Shown: one piece after another, positions 1-6,848 of the stretch
How the letters are laid out: the number at the start of each line of letters is the position of its first letter
How positions within the stretch are numbered: position 1 is the stretch's first letter
Assembly (NCBI GenBank): GCA_947458795.1
Contig: CANHCD010000043.1
Span: 1-11,132 of the forward strand
Source: Cyclobacteriaceae bacterium
GTDB taxonomy: Bacteria; Bacteroidota; Bacteroidia; Cytophagales; Cyclobacteriaceae
Length of the DNA: 11,132 nucleotides
Direction of reading: 5' to 3'
Notes under the pieces: model-generated
Told to the model about the DNA's origin: nothing
The model's database searches: none
The model's input: only the letters and a program-made list of their open reading frames with translations
Translations under genes and position numbers: made by a program

Positions 1-1
1 A

Positions 2-1441
2 TGGGCTCAAAACCCAGTTCAGGTAAAGTATGCCAACACGATTACCGTAGAAGACCTCACCAAGCACCTGACCTATCTGGCATCCGACGAGATGAAGGGC
101 CGTGATACCGGTTCTCCAGAAGGAAAAATTGCTGCCAACTACCTTGCTGATTTTTACAAAAGCCTCGGCTTAACTGCTCCAAACGGAGGCAGCTACTTTC
201 AGAACGTTCCTTTGGTAAGTTCCCGTTTCACGCAAGTGAGTCTTCAAATCGGAAAAACTAAGTTGGTGGAAAACACAGACTTTGTATTTACCGGAGACGG
301 CAACCTATCTAAAGCAGTAAAAACAGACCTAGTATTCTTAGGCTTGGTAAGCGATGAAAACCTTGCCAAAGTGGACGTCAAAGGCAAACTCGTAGGACTG
401 TGGGCTGTTGGCGTACGAAGCAATGATTTGGTCACCAAAGTGATGGATGCTGGCGCTGCTGGCATCGTGATTGTGACCATGGAAGGACAAGCGAACTTTG
501 ACCGCATTGCCAACCGTTACAAGTCCATGGCTGGTAATGGCCGAATTGGCTTTGACCAGGAAATCAAGCAACGTCCAATATTCATGGTGAGTACAGACAA
601 GATGGCTCAGTTGTTTGGTTCATCTGTAGAGGTATTGAAGGAAGCAGCCAAAACCAATCCTGAAACCATCGCTTCTCAAAAAGCAAGCTACCAGATTGTG
701 AAAACTAAATCTCCAGTAGAAGCCGTAAACGTAATGGGCTACTTGGAGGGAACAGATAAAAAAGAGGAAGTATTGGTCATATCTTCACACTACGATCACG
801 TGGGTGTGAGCGCTACTGGGGATGCCTTCAATGGTGCCGATGATGATGGTTCTGGAACTGTATCTGTCATGGAAATTGCGGAAGCTTTTGCGAAAGCAGC
901 CAAAGAAGGCGTGAAGCCTAGAAGAAGCATCTTGTTTTTGAATGTGACTGGAGAAGAAAAAGGATTGTTGGGTTCGGAGTACTACTCAGAGCACCCCGTA
1001 TTCCCAATTGCCAATACAGTCAATAACATCAACATTGACATGGTGGGTAGAATTGACTACGAATACCAAAAAGAAGCAAACAAGGACTATGTGTATGTCA
1101 TCGGCTCTGAGATGCTTTCTTCTCAATTGAAGAAAATCAATGAGTACAACAACATTACGTACACCAACCTTATCCTAGATTACAGATACGATGCAGCAGA
1201 CGATCCAAATCGTTTTTACTACCGTTCTGACCATTACAATTTTGCCAAGTTCAACATCCCCGTGATCTTCTTCTTCAATGGGGTACACGACGACTACCAC
1301 CAGGTAACCGATACGGTGGACAAAATTGAATTTCCTTTGATGACGAAGCGTGCTCAATTGATCTTCCATACCGCATGGGACCTTGCCAATAGAGATCAGC
1401 GAACTCCAGTGGACGGAACCAACACCCGCACAGATCGATAA
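2..1441 (+). CDS. M28 family zinc aminopeptidase with PA domain (5' end cut by window edge)
   Basis: This is a metallopeptidase of family M28 that releases N-terminal residues from peptides, probably exported. The frame is open from the first bases of the window, so the true start and any signal peptide lie outside; 479 codons are visible. Counting from the internal Met at 92, an N-terminal segment with LASDEMKGR leads into a PA-like domain (about residues 70-190), then the catalytic domain (about 215-430). The zinc/catalytic set is all present: H233 in SSHYDHVG, D250 in NGADDDGSG, the Glu pair E288-E289 in TGEEKGLLGS, D316 in NIDMVGR and H381 in RSDHYNF. The order matches M28 aminopeptidases of the Streptomyces griseus type. 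The stop is followed within a few bases by a strong terminator, so this is the last gene of its transcript. The family call is firm; substrate and location are inference. Confidence 0.93.
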   Translation, partial: WAQNPVQVKYANTITVEDLTKHLTYLASDEMKGRDTGSPEGKIAANYLADFYKSLGLTAPNGGSYFQNVPLVSSRFTQVSLQIGKTKLVENTDFVFTGDGNLSKAVKTDLVFLGLVSDENLAKVDVKGKLVGLWAVGVRSNDLVTKVMDAGAAGIVIVTMEGQANFDRIANRYKSMAGNGRIGFDQEIKQRPIFMVSTDKMAQLFGSSVEVLKEAAKTNPETIASQKASYQIVKTKSPVEAVNVMGYLEGTDKKEEVLVISSHYDHVGVSATGDAFNGADDDGSGTVSVMEIAEAFAKAAKEGVKPRRSILFLNVTGEEKGLLGSEYYSEHPVFPIANTVNNINIDMVGRIDYEYQKEANKDYVYVIGSEMLSSQLKKINEYNNITYTNLILDYRYDAADDPNRFYYRSDHYNFAKFNIPVIFFFNGVHDDYHQVTDTVDKIEFPLMTKRAQLIFHTAWDLANRDQRTPVDGTNTRTDR

Positions 1442-1442
1442 C

Positions 1443-1474
1443 AGAAAAGGGGCCAATTGGCCCCTTCTTTTTTT
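1443..1474 (+). terminator. Rho-independent terminator of the M28 peptidase gene
   Basis: A perfect 20-base palindrome (1447-1466, core GGGGCCAATTGGCCCC) is followed by a run of seven T (1468-1474). It starts directly after the peptidase stop codon at 1439-1441. On the other strand the hairpin is followed by only four T before a C, so it could give weaker termination for the convergent helicase gene. Seen directly in the sequence; bidirectional action is inference. Confidence 0.9.
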
Positions 1475-1535
1475 CTGTTTTGATTCCTAAAAGTGGTGTG
1501 CTTGCTTGTTGAAAGCAAACCATCGAGTCCAGGAA

Positions 1536-2906
1536 TTACCCCTCCCCGTGTTTCCCTCTATTTTTTTGGTTTTTCGTTTTCAGCTGGTTGCGGTTCGGCT
1601 TCTTTTGTTTCTTCTTCGCTTTTACTTTTGCACCCTTACCAATGTTTTCCTTGGGGCGCTCCTTTTTCTCGTGGAAAGCTCCTTTGTAGTCGGGGTTGTC
1701 CCGCTGCTTGAGCCGGTCCAACTCCCGTTCATAACCTTGCTTTTCTTCGAAAGGAGTAGCTGGTACATCCACCTCATCTGGAATGGACAACTCGTCTACC
1801 TTCATTCGAATAAGGTCTTCGATTTTTTCAAAATGGTAGGATTCCGCAGGATTGATAAATGTGATGGCTTTTCCTTCATTCTCAGCTCTGCCTGTTCGAC
1901 CGATGCGATGCACATAATCCTCATAGATCAGGGGAACATCAAAGTTGATCACATGCGATACCAAGGTAACGTCCAATCCTCTGGAGGCTACATCGGTAGC
2001 CACCAAGATGCGCACATCCCCTGCCTTAAAATCTTCCATGGAGTTGATCCGTGTATTTTGGCCCTTATTCGCATGGATTACTCGAATCTCTCCAAAATGC
2101 TTGCGCTCCAAAAACGAATAGACTGACTCCGCATTTTTTCTGCTTCGCGTAAAAATCATGGCTCGGTTGATTTCTTCATTCTCGAGCAAATGAGCAAGCA
2201 GGTTGATTTTGGTCTTGATATTGGGAACTTGGTACCTGACTTGAGCGATCGTCTCTGCAGTGGTGGCAGAAGGAGCTACTTCTACACGCTCCGGAAATTC
2301 TAAAAACTCCGCTGCCAAATGGTCTATTCTTCCGGAAAAGGTAGCTGAGAAGAGGAGGTTTTGCCGTTTGGATGGAATCACCTCTAGAATTGATCGGATT
2401 TGAGGCATAAATCCCATGTCCATCATTTTATCTGCCTCATCCAATACCATCGTTTTCAAATCCTTGGTATAAATAGCTCCTTTTCTATAGAGGTCCATAA
2501 ACCTTCCTGGCGTGGAGATTAGGAGATCTACTCCTGCTTCTACCCGCTCAATTTGCGTTTTGGGACCAAGGCCACCATAAAGACTAGCGATTCGAAGACC
2601 TGTGTATTTCGCCAAGTGCTGGGCTACTTCTTCAATTTGCATAACCAGTTCCCGCGTAGGAGCTAGCACCACACCCCTTGGGTGCATCCCCTGAGCGTAC
2701 TTGATTTTCATCAGCAAGGGCAAAAGGTAGGCAGCAGTTTTACCTGTACCCGTCTGTGCTATTCCCAACACATCATGCCCCGCAAGTGCCAGTGGAATAG
2801 TTTGTTCTTGGATTGGAGTAGGAACAGTATAACCAGATTCGGCTACAGCATCGAGCAATTGTTTGTTTAGCTTGAAGGCATCAAATCCTATCGGTTCGTT
2901 GCTCAT
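1536..2906 (-). CDS. DEAD-box ATP-dependent RNA helicase (RhlE/CsdA-like)
   Basis: This 456-residue helicase would unwind RNA duplexes with ATP in the cytoplasm, typically in ribosome assembly, RNA turnover or cold adaptation. All core motifs are visible in order: Q motif GYTVPTPIQ (25-33), motif I AQTGTGKT (50-57), Ia PTREL (83-87), GG (111-112), Ib TPGR (132-135), II DEAD (156-159), III SAT (187-189), IV-region MIFTRS (250-255), V ATDVASRGLD (303-312) and VI HRIGRTGR (333-340). After about residue 385 comes a charged tail that ends in a Lys/Arg/Asn/Gln-rich stretch (about 410-453), a likely nonspecific RNA-binding tail. The Met at 2906 directly precedes the Q-motif region at the usual distance and is the natural start; no clear Shine-Dalgarno sequence is present. 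The gene is single, convergent with the M28 gene and divergent from the tRNA. The helicase call is firm; the exact subfamily is not. Confidence 0.95.
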   Translation of the reverse strand: MSNEPIGFDAFKLNKQLLDAVAESGYTVPTPIQEQTIPLALAGHDVLGIAQTGTGKTAAYLLPLLMKIKYAQGMHPRGVVLAPTRELVMQIEEVAQHLAKYTGLRIASLYGGLGPKTQIERVEAGVDLLISTPGRFMDLYRKGAIYTKDLKTMVLDEADKMMDMGFMPQIRSILEVIPSKRQNLLFSATFSGRIDHLAAEFLEFPERVEVAPSATTAETIAQVRYQVPNIKTKINLLAHLLENEEINRAMIFTRSRKNAESVYSFLERKHFGEIRVIHANKGQNTRINSMEDFKAGDVRILVATDVASRGLDVTLVSHVINFDVPLIYEDYVHRIGRTGRAENEGKAITFINPAESYHFEKIEDLIRMKVDELSIPDEVDVPATPFEEKQGYERELDRLKQRDNPDYKGAFHEKKERPKENIGKGAKVKAKKKQKKPNRNQLKTKNQKNRGKHGEG

Positions 2907-2934
2907 TGGGTAGCGAGAGAAAAGTGAGAAAATA

Positions 2935-2966
2935 CAAACCTAGATTGGTTCAGAAACACAAATATA
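2935..2966 (-). promoter_or_regulatory. Candidate helicase promoter elements (two TAnnTTTG -7 boxes)
   Basis: Reading leftwards, two matches to the Bacteroidota -7 consensus TAnnTTTG lie just upstream of the helicase start: TATATTTG (2966-2959) and TAGGTTTG (2942-2935). They would give leaders of roughly 45 and 20 bases. Neither has an ideal -33 partner. The TTTG of the distal box sits 16 bases before the proximal box, which is shorter than the usual 19-21. The boxes are seen; promoter activity is inferred. Confidence 0.4.
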
Positions 2967-3070
2967 GGCAATCATGGGCGGAATACTTCGGGTAAAGGCC
3001 AGACGCTCCACCGCGCTTCGCTGTCCCTTCAGTTAGAAATGAGTTGAACCAGCCAGAAGGATCTTAAAAA

Positions 3071-3127
3071 TTGAAAAATACTCACCCTAAAAATCAGATA
3101 TAAATTAGGCTCAAGTGTATTTTTCAA
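3071..3127. repeat. Nested inverted repeat, AT-rich, upstream of the tRNA-His promoter
   Basis: TTGAAAAATAC (3071-3081) is matched by its exact reverse complement GTATTTTTCAA (3117-3127). Inside it, CCTAA (3086-3090) pairs with TTAGG (3105-3109). The 57-base unit ends about 20 bases before the tRNA promoter. No direct repeats flank it, so there is no sign of a target-site duplication. It could be a protein-binding dyad, a cruciform or hairpin, or chance in AT-rich DNA; no function is assigned. Confidence 0.6.
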
Positions 3128-3147
3128 ACAAATAAATTGCCTCGGTC

Positions 3148-3178
3148 TTGCTCCAAAGAAAGACAGTCCTTACTTTTG
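3148..3178 (+). promoter_or_regulatory. Bacteroidota-type promoter of tRNA-His
   Basis: A -33 TTG (3148-3150) is followed after 20 bases by TACTTTTG (3171-3178), an exact match to TAnnTTTG. Spacing and both boxes fit the primary sigma factor consensus known for Bacteroidota. Transcription would start near 3185, leaving a leader of about 35 bases for 5' processing of the tRNA. Confidence 0.75.
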
Positions 3179-3219
3179 CAAACCAATTCGAGGCAAGCTT
3201 TGAGTTGAAACCCCACACG

Positions 3220-3293
3220 GTGATTGTAGCTCAGTTGGTTAGAGCGCTGGTTTGTGGATCCAGAGGTCGCCGGTTCGAGCCCGGTCTTTCACC
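3220..3293 (+). tRNA. trnH: tRNA-His (anticodon GTG)
   Basis: This is the histidine tRNA. D arm GCTC/GAGC, anticodon arm with loop TTGTGGA (anticodon GTG at 3254-3256, T33 and G37 in place), variable loop AGGTC, and T arm GCCGG-TTCGAGC-CCGGT are all present. Position 73 is C (3293) and a genome-encoded G lies at -1 (3219), the G-1:C73 pair that marks tRNA-His. CCA is not encoded. The acceptor stem GTGATTG/CTTTCAC pairs at positions 1-4 and 7, but 5:68 and 6:67 are T-T, and the last anticodon-stem pair (31:39) is also T-T. It has its own promoter and terminator, so it is a single-tRNA transcript. Confidence 0.95.
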
Positions 3294-3294
3294 C

Positions 3295-3322
3295 AAAAAC
3301 CCCTCCTTTGAGGGGTTTTTTT
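3295..3322 (+). terminator. Rho-independent terminator of tRNA-His
   Basis: CCCCTC (3300-3305) pairs with GAGGGG (3310-3315) around the loop CTTT. The stem is extended by A5 (3295-3299) against the T run (3316-3322). It lies two bases after the tRNA 3' end. Confidence 0.92.
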
Positions 3323-3382
3323 ATAAATTCCTCTTCTTTTGGCATGGCATTTGTCAATGAATGAAGAACTAAACCAACAGTT

Positions 3383-3523
3383 ATGTTTACGCTATTTAAA
3401 TCATCTCCGAAATTTCCGGTTGTGAAACCAGTAAATATCCTGCAGATTAAAAACTACCTCAGCAAGTTTGAAGAGTCCATCAAAACCTGCGAGGAACTGC
3501 AAAAGGAAGCGGTTCATTCCTGA
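3383..3523 (+). CDS. Small hypothetical protein (46 aa), possible independent gene
   Basis: An ATG-to-TGA frame encodes a 46-residue, Lys/Glu-rich protein beginning MFTLFKSSPKFPVV. The first 20 residues are hydrophobic/basic with two prolines; the rest (about 20-44) looks like an amphipathic helix with a single Cys (residue 36). There is no signal peptide or membrane segment. I do not recognise the family. The best support is context: a strong terminator begins 16 bases after the stop and serves no other gene, and a tRNA terminator lies upstream, so the frame fills a separate transcription unit exactly. Against it, no clear TAnnTTTG box or Shine-Dalgarno sequence precedes the ATG. An overlapping 22-codon frame from 3357 is less plausible. 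Confidence 0.55.
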   Translation: MFTLFKSSPKFPVVKPVNILQIKNYLSKFEESIKTCEELQKEAVHS

Positions 3524-3538
3524 AATCGAAAAACACTG

Positions 3539-3568
3539 AAGGTTATGGAGACATAACCTTTATTTTTT
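3539..3568 (+). terminator. Rho-independent terminator after the small reading frame
   Basis: A perfect 9-bp stem, AAGGTTATG (3539-3547) with CATAACCTT (3552-3560), closes a GAGA tetraloop and is followed by TATTTTTT. It ends whatever transcript covers 3383-3523 and insulates the glycogen operon, whose first start codon is 60 bases further on. Confidence 0.9.
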
Positions 3569-3628
3569 GCACTTTAATTTTTCTTGTCCCTGCAATAGCT
3601 TATTTTTAGTTGAATTCAATTTTGCGCG

Positions 3629-5548
3629 ATGAGTAGCTATATCCATTTTGATAAATCCCAATTAGTTAACCTGAATTATTCCCTGGACCGAGAGATCATT
3701 CGGACCAATCGATCTGGGGTCTACACCAGCACCACAATCATTGGCTGCAATACGCGGAAATACCATGGCTTACTGGTGGTGCCCCAGCCACAAATCGATT
3801 CTCAAAATCACGTGATGCTTTCTACCGTGCATGAGACGGTGATTCAACATGGCGCAAGCTTTAATCTGGGTATTGCCAAGTTTCCAGGAAACTACTCTCC
3901 AAGAGGGCACAAGTACCTCGAAGACTTTGATTCGGAGCCAATTCCCAAGCTAACCTATCGCGTGGGAGGGGTGCTGCTCCAAAAAGAATTAATCCTTGAT
4001 TCCAACCGGGATCGGGTAATGATTCGCTACACATTACTTGAGGCTCATTCGCCTACCACGATTCGAATTCAGCCCTTTTTAGCTTTCCGTGGCTACCACC
4101 AACTTCAAAAAGCCAACGATTGCATCAATCGAGCCTACGAGTTGGTCCCAAATGGGGTCAAGTTTCAATTGTATCCCAACTACGATCCACTTTACCTGCA
4201 GTTATCCAAGGAGGCTGCCTTTATCTCAAAGCCCGACTGGTATTACAACCTGGAATACATCCAAGAGCGGGAACGAGGGTACGATTACCAGGAGGACTTG
4301 TTTGTGCCTGGGTACCTAGAATTTGAAATTGCCAAAGGGGAGTCAGTTATTTTTTCTGCCGGCCTAACCGATGCAGATCCAGAAACCAGAGCAGCTGCTT
4401 TTAGTAAGGAAATCGCACGTCGAATTCCGAGAAACAACTTTGAAAATTGCTTAAAAAATTCTGCGGGGCAATTTATCCGACAACGAGATGGAGAAGTACG
4501 CGTCATCGCAGGCTACCCCTGGTTTGGGTGGTGGGGAAGGGATACCTTCATCGCAGCCCCTGGGTTGACCTTGGCTACCGGTGATACTGACACCTTCCTA
4601 GAAATCATGGACACCATGTCCAAAAATTTGAAAGGAGCTCTTTTCCCCAACATCGGCAGTGGAGATTACACCAACATGACCTCTATGGATGCTCCGCTTT
4701 GGTTTTTTTGGTCCCTCCAGCAATACATTCACTATACAGGAGACAAAAAAACAATTCAAAACAGGTACTTGGCCAAGCTCCGAGGAATCTTAGAAGGATA
4801 CAAGGAAGGCACAGACTTTGACATTCACATGCTCCCTTCCGGTCTGATTTGGGGTGGCCAGGAGGGCCTAGCCCTAACCTGGATGGATGCCATCACTCCA
4901 GATGGTCCCGTCACTCCAAGAATTGGCTGCCCAGTAGAAATTCAAGCCCTCTGGTACAATGCCTTGTGCTTCTACCATGAACTCAGTGGGGATGAGGAAT
5001 ATTTGATCCTAGCAGCAAAAGTAAAAGAGTCCTTTGATCGGGAATTCTGGTCCTGGGAATATGGCTACCTAGCAGATGTGGTCGATGAAGAAGAAAAAGA
5101 TTGGTCTATTCGACCCAACATGGTTTTTGCTACTTCCCTGCCCTATCGGATTTTGGAGGAGGAAAAATGTGATAAAGTATTGGAAATTGTCAAATCCAAG
5201 CTCCTGACTCCAAGAGGGCTCCGTTCACTATCCCCAGATGATCCGGGATACAAAGGCTACTATTTTGGAAATCAAATCAGTAGAGACCAAGCCTACCACA
5301 ATGGAACTGTCTGGGCCTGGCTTTTGGGACATTTTGCGGAGGGATACCTCAAGCTACACGGTAAAGCCGCTAAAATTTTCGTTGAGAAAATCATCAAAGG
5401 CTTTGATGGCGTCATGACGCAGTATGGAGTAGGCACGGTGGCGGAGATCTACGATGGGGATGCTCCACACCGCCCCAAAGGTTCGGTATCACAAGCTTGG
5501 AGCATTGCAGAGTTACTCCGAATGATGGACTTAGTCAAACAGGTTTAA
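3629..5548 (+). CDS. Glycogen debranching enzyme (amylo-alpha-1,6-glucosidase, GH133-type)
   Basis: This 639-residue enzyme would hydrolyse alpha-1,6-linked branch stubs of glycogen or maltodextrin in the cytoplasm. The N-terminal half (about 1-260) is the bacterial debranching-enzyme N domain, with its hallmark GCNTRKYHGLLV at 39-50. The C-terminal half (about 280-635) is the (alpha/alpha)6 catalytic GDE_C domain, with AGYPWFGWWGRDTFIA (294-309), the WMDA motif (418-421, probable acidic catalytic residue D420), YHNGTVWAWLLG (556-567) and APHRPKGSVSQAWS (612-625). Length is normal for the family. The start at 3629 lies 60 bases after a terminator, so this is the first gene of an operon; I could not see a good TAnnTTTG promoter in that leader. 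The glycosyltransferase gene begins 10 bases after its stop. Family identity is firm; the substrate is inferred from family and neighbours. Confidence 0.93.
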   Translation: MSSYIHFDKSQLVNLNYSLDREIIRTNRSGVYTSTTIIGCNTRKYHGLLVVPQPQIDSQNHVMLSTVHETVIQHGASFNLGIAKFPGNYSPRGHKYLEDFDSEPIPKLTYRVGGVLLQKELILDSNRDRVMIRYTLLEAHSPTTIRIQPFLAFRGYHQLQKANDCINRAYELVPNGVKFQLYPNYDPLYLQLSKEAAFISKPDWYYNLEYIQERERGYDYQEDLFVPGYLEFEIAKGESVIFSAGLTDADPETRAAAFSKEIARRIPRNNFENCLKNSAGQFIRQRDGEVRVIAGYPWFGWWGRDTFIAAPGLTLATGDTDTFLEIMDTMSKNLKGALFPNIGSGDYTNMTSMDAPLWFFWSLQQYIHYTGDKKTIQNRYLAKLRGILEGYKEGTDFDIHMLPSGLIWGGQEGLALTWMDAITPDGPVTPRIGCPVEIQALWYNALCFYHELSGDEEYLILAAKVKESFDREFWSWEYGYLADVVDEEEKDWSIRPNMVFATSLPYRILEEEKCDKVLEIVKSKLLTPRGLRSLSPDDPGYKGYYFGNQISRDQAYHNGTVWAWLLGHFAEGYLKLHGKAAKIFVEKIIKGFDGVMTQYGVGTVAEIYDGDAPHRPKGSVSQAWSIAELLRMMDLVKQV

Positions 5549-5558
5549 TGGATTCCCT

Positions 5559-6848
5559 ATGAAAGTACTCATGTTTGGGTGGGAATTCCCACCCCATATC
5601 TCTGGAGGCCTCGGCACTGCTTGCTATGGATTGATTCAAGGAATGAATGTCCATCAGCAAGAGGTGATTTTTGTGGTCCCCAAACTCTGGGGAGATGAGG
5701 AGCCTGTCGCAGACTTTGTCAATGCCAGTGGAGTGACCATTGATTACCGGGAAAAACGTTTTAAAAAGCTGTGGAAAAACCTGACTTACCTTGAAGTCAA
5801 TAGTTTTTTGGTGCCCTATTTGGGTCCCAAAGCATTCAAAAAATTTACAGATTATGCCATCCATGACCGCACGGACGTAGATGAGAGCATATTTTCCACC
5901 AAATACCAGTTTAGCGGCAAATACGGTAAAAACCTCATGGAGGAAGTATCCCGCTATGCCCTCGTCGGAGCACAAATCGCTCGCGACCGAGGCGACTTTG
6001 ACATCATCCATGCACACGACTGGCTCGCTTACCCTGCTGGCATCGCAGCCAAGGAGATTAGCGGCAAGCCCCTAGTCGTCCATGTACATGCCACCGAGTA
6101 CGATCGATCTGGGGAGTCGGTCAATTTTCCTGTCTTTGAGATTGAACGTGCGGGCATGCATGCCGCAGACCATGTGGTAGCGGTAAGTCAGTTGACCAAA
6201 AATATTTGTGTACGGAAATACGGCATCCCCCCAGAAAAGGTCACCGTCCTGCACAATGCGGTACTTGATGCGAGCATCATCAAGTCTTCCTTTCAGAAAA
6301 AAGTACCAGAGAAGATCGTGACATTCTTGGGCCGAATTACATATCAAAAGGGCCCAGAATACTTTGTAGAAGCTGCCAAAAAAGTGATTGAACGTGACCC
6401 CAATGTACGCTTTGTCATGGCCGGATCGGGAGATTTGCTCAATAAAATGGTGGATCGTGTGGCAGAACTTCGCATGGGCACCAAGTTTCACTTCACTGGA
6501 TTCTTGAAAGGAGACGATGTAGACCACATGTATGCCATCAGCGATGTATACGTGATGCCTTCTGTGTCAGAGCCCTTTGGAATCGCCCCCCTGGAGGCAG
6601 TGAGACACAATACACCGGTCATCATCTCCAAGCAATCTGGAGTAGCAGAAGTCCTTCACAATGCCATCAAAATTGACTTTTGGGATGTAGACGCCATGGC
6701 AGACGCCATATTTGGACTTTTACACTACCAAGGTATCGCTCGAATGTTTACCGAGTTAGGTGCAGACGAGTTGAAAAAATTGAAGTGGGAGCATGTTGCT
6801 GCCAAACTAGTGACTGTTTACGAAAAAATCTTAGCTCAACGCGCATGA
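5559..6848 (+). CDS. GT4 / starch-synthase-like glycosyltransferase
   Basis: This 429-residue GT-B glycosyltransferase is likely to extend an alpha-1,4-glucan from a nucleotide-glucose donor. The N-terminal domain opens with MKVLMFGWEFPPHISGGLG, whose glycine loop (15-19) resembles the KTGGLG loop of glycogen synthases, and contains HAHDWLAYPAG (151-161). The C-terminal domain has the FLGRI-x-YQKG donor-site strand (256-265), MAGSGD (287-292), FTGFL (312-316), and the E-x7-E motif SEPFGIAPLE (337-346) with both Glu residues. It sits 10 bases after the debranching enzyme and overlaps the GH57 gene by four bases, so all three are probably co-translated. Its position makes a glycogen synthase role likely, but the GT4 family is broad and the donor (ADP- or UDP-glucose) cannot be read from sequence. 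Confidence 0.9.
   Translation: MKVLMFGWEFPPHISGGLGTACYGLIQGMNVHQQEVIFVVPKLWGDEEPVADFVNASGVTIDYREKRFKKLWKNLTYLEVNSFLVPYLGPKAFKKFTDYAIHDRTDVDESIFSTKYQFSGKYGKNLMEEVSRYALVGAQIARDRGDFDIIHAHDWLAYPAGIAAKEISGKPLVVHVHATEYDRSGESVNFPVFEIERAGMHAADHVVAVSQLTKNICVRKYGIPPEKVTVLHNAVLDASIIKSSFQKKVPEKIVTFLGRITYQKGPEYFVEAAKKVIERDPNVRFVMAGSGDLLNKMVDRVAELRMGTKFHFTGFLKGDDVDHMYAISDVYVMPSVSEPFGIAPLEAVRHNTPVIISKQSGVAEVLHNAIKIDFWDVDAMADAIFGLLHYQGIARMFTELGADELKKLKWEHVAAKLVTVYEKILAQRA

Larger units (their letters stand above)
2907..3218. other. Gene-free region between the divergent helicase and tRNA-His genes
   Basis: About 312 bases with no convincing coding frame. From left to right it holds the helicase -7 boxes (2935-2966), a short GC-rich patch with an imperfect hairpin (2995-3029) that stands out from AT-rich surroundings, a nested inverted repeat (3071-3127), and the tRNA-His promoter (3148-3178) with its short leader. 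The stretch 2967-3147 is longer than either promoter needs and is not explained by a recognised element. Confidence 0.7.

Noticed and set aside
1506..2126. 206-codon plus-strand open frame inside the helicase gene
   Set aside because: It is antisense to a complete helicase with every motif and has no recognisable domain, so it is a shadow frame.
3071..3127. Miniature transposable element (MITE) reading of the inverted repeat
   Set aside because: The terminal repeats are short, there are no flanking target-site duplications, and a second copy in the window is lacking.
3148..3360. 70-codon open frame spanning the tRNA-His gene
   Set aside because: It runs through the tRNA and its terminator and cannot be a real protein gene.
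5535..6017. 160-codon minus-strand open frame over the glycosyltransferase start
   Set aside because: It lies antisense to conserved GT motifs and crosses the operon junction with no sign of its own signals; treated as a shadow.
6680..6844. Upstream extension of the GH57 frame into the glycosyltransferase gene
   Set aside because: The extension is out-of-frame reading of conserved GT4 sequence; the start at 6845 gives the canonical GH57 N-terminus.
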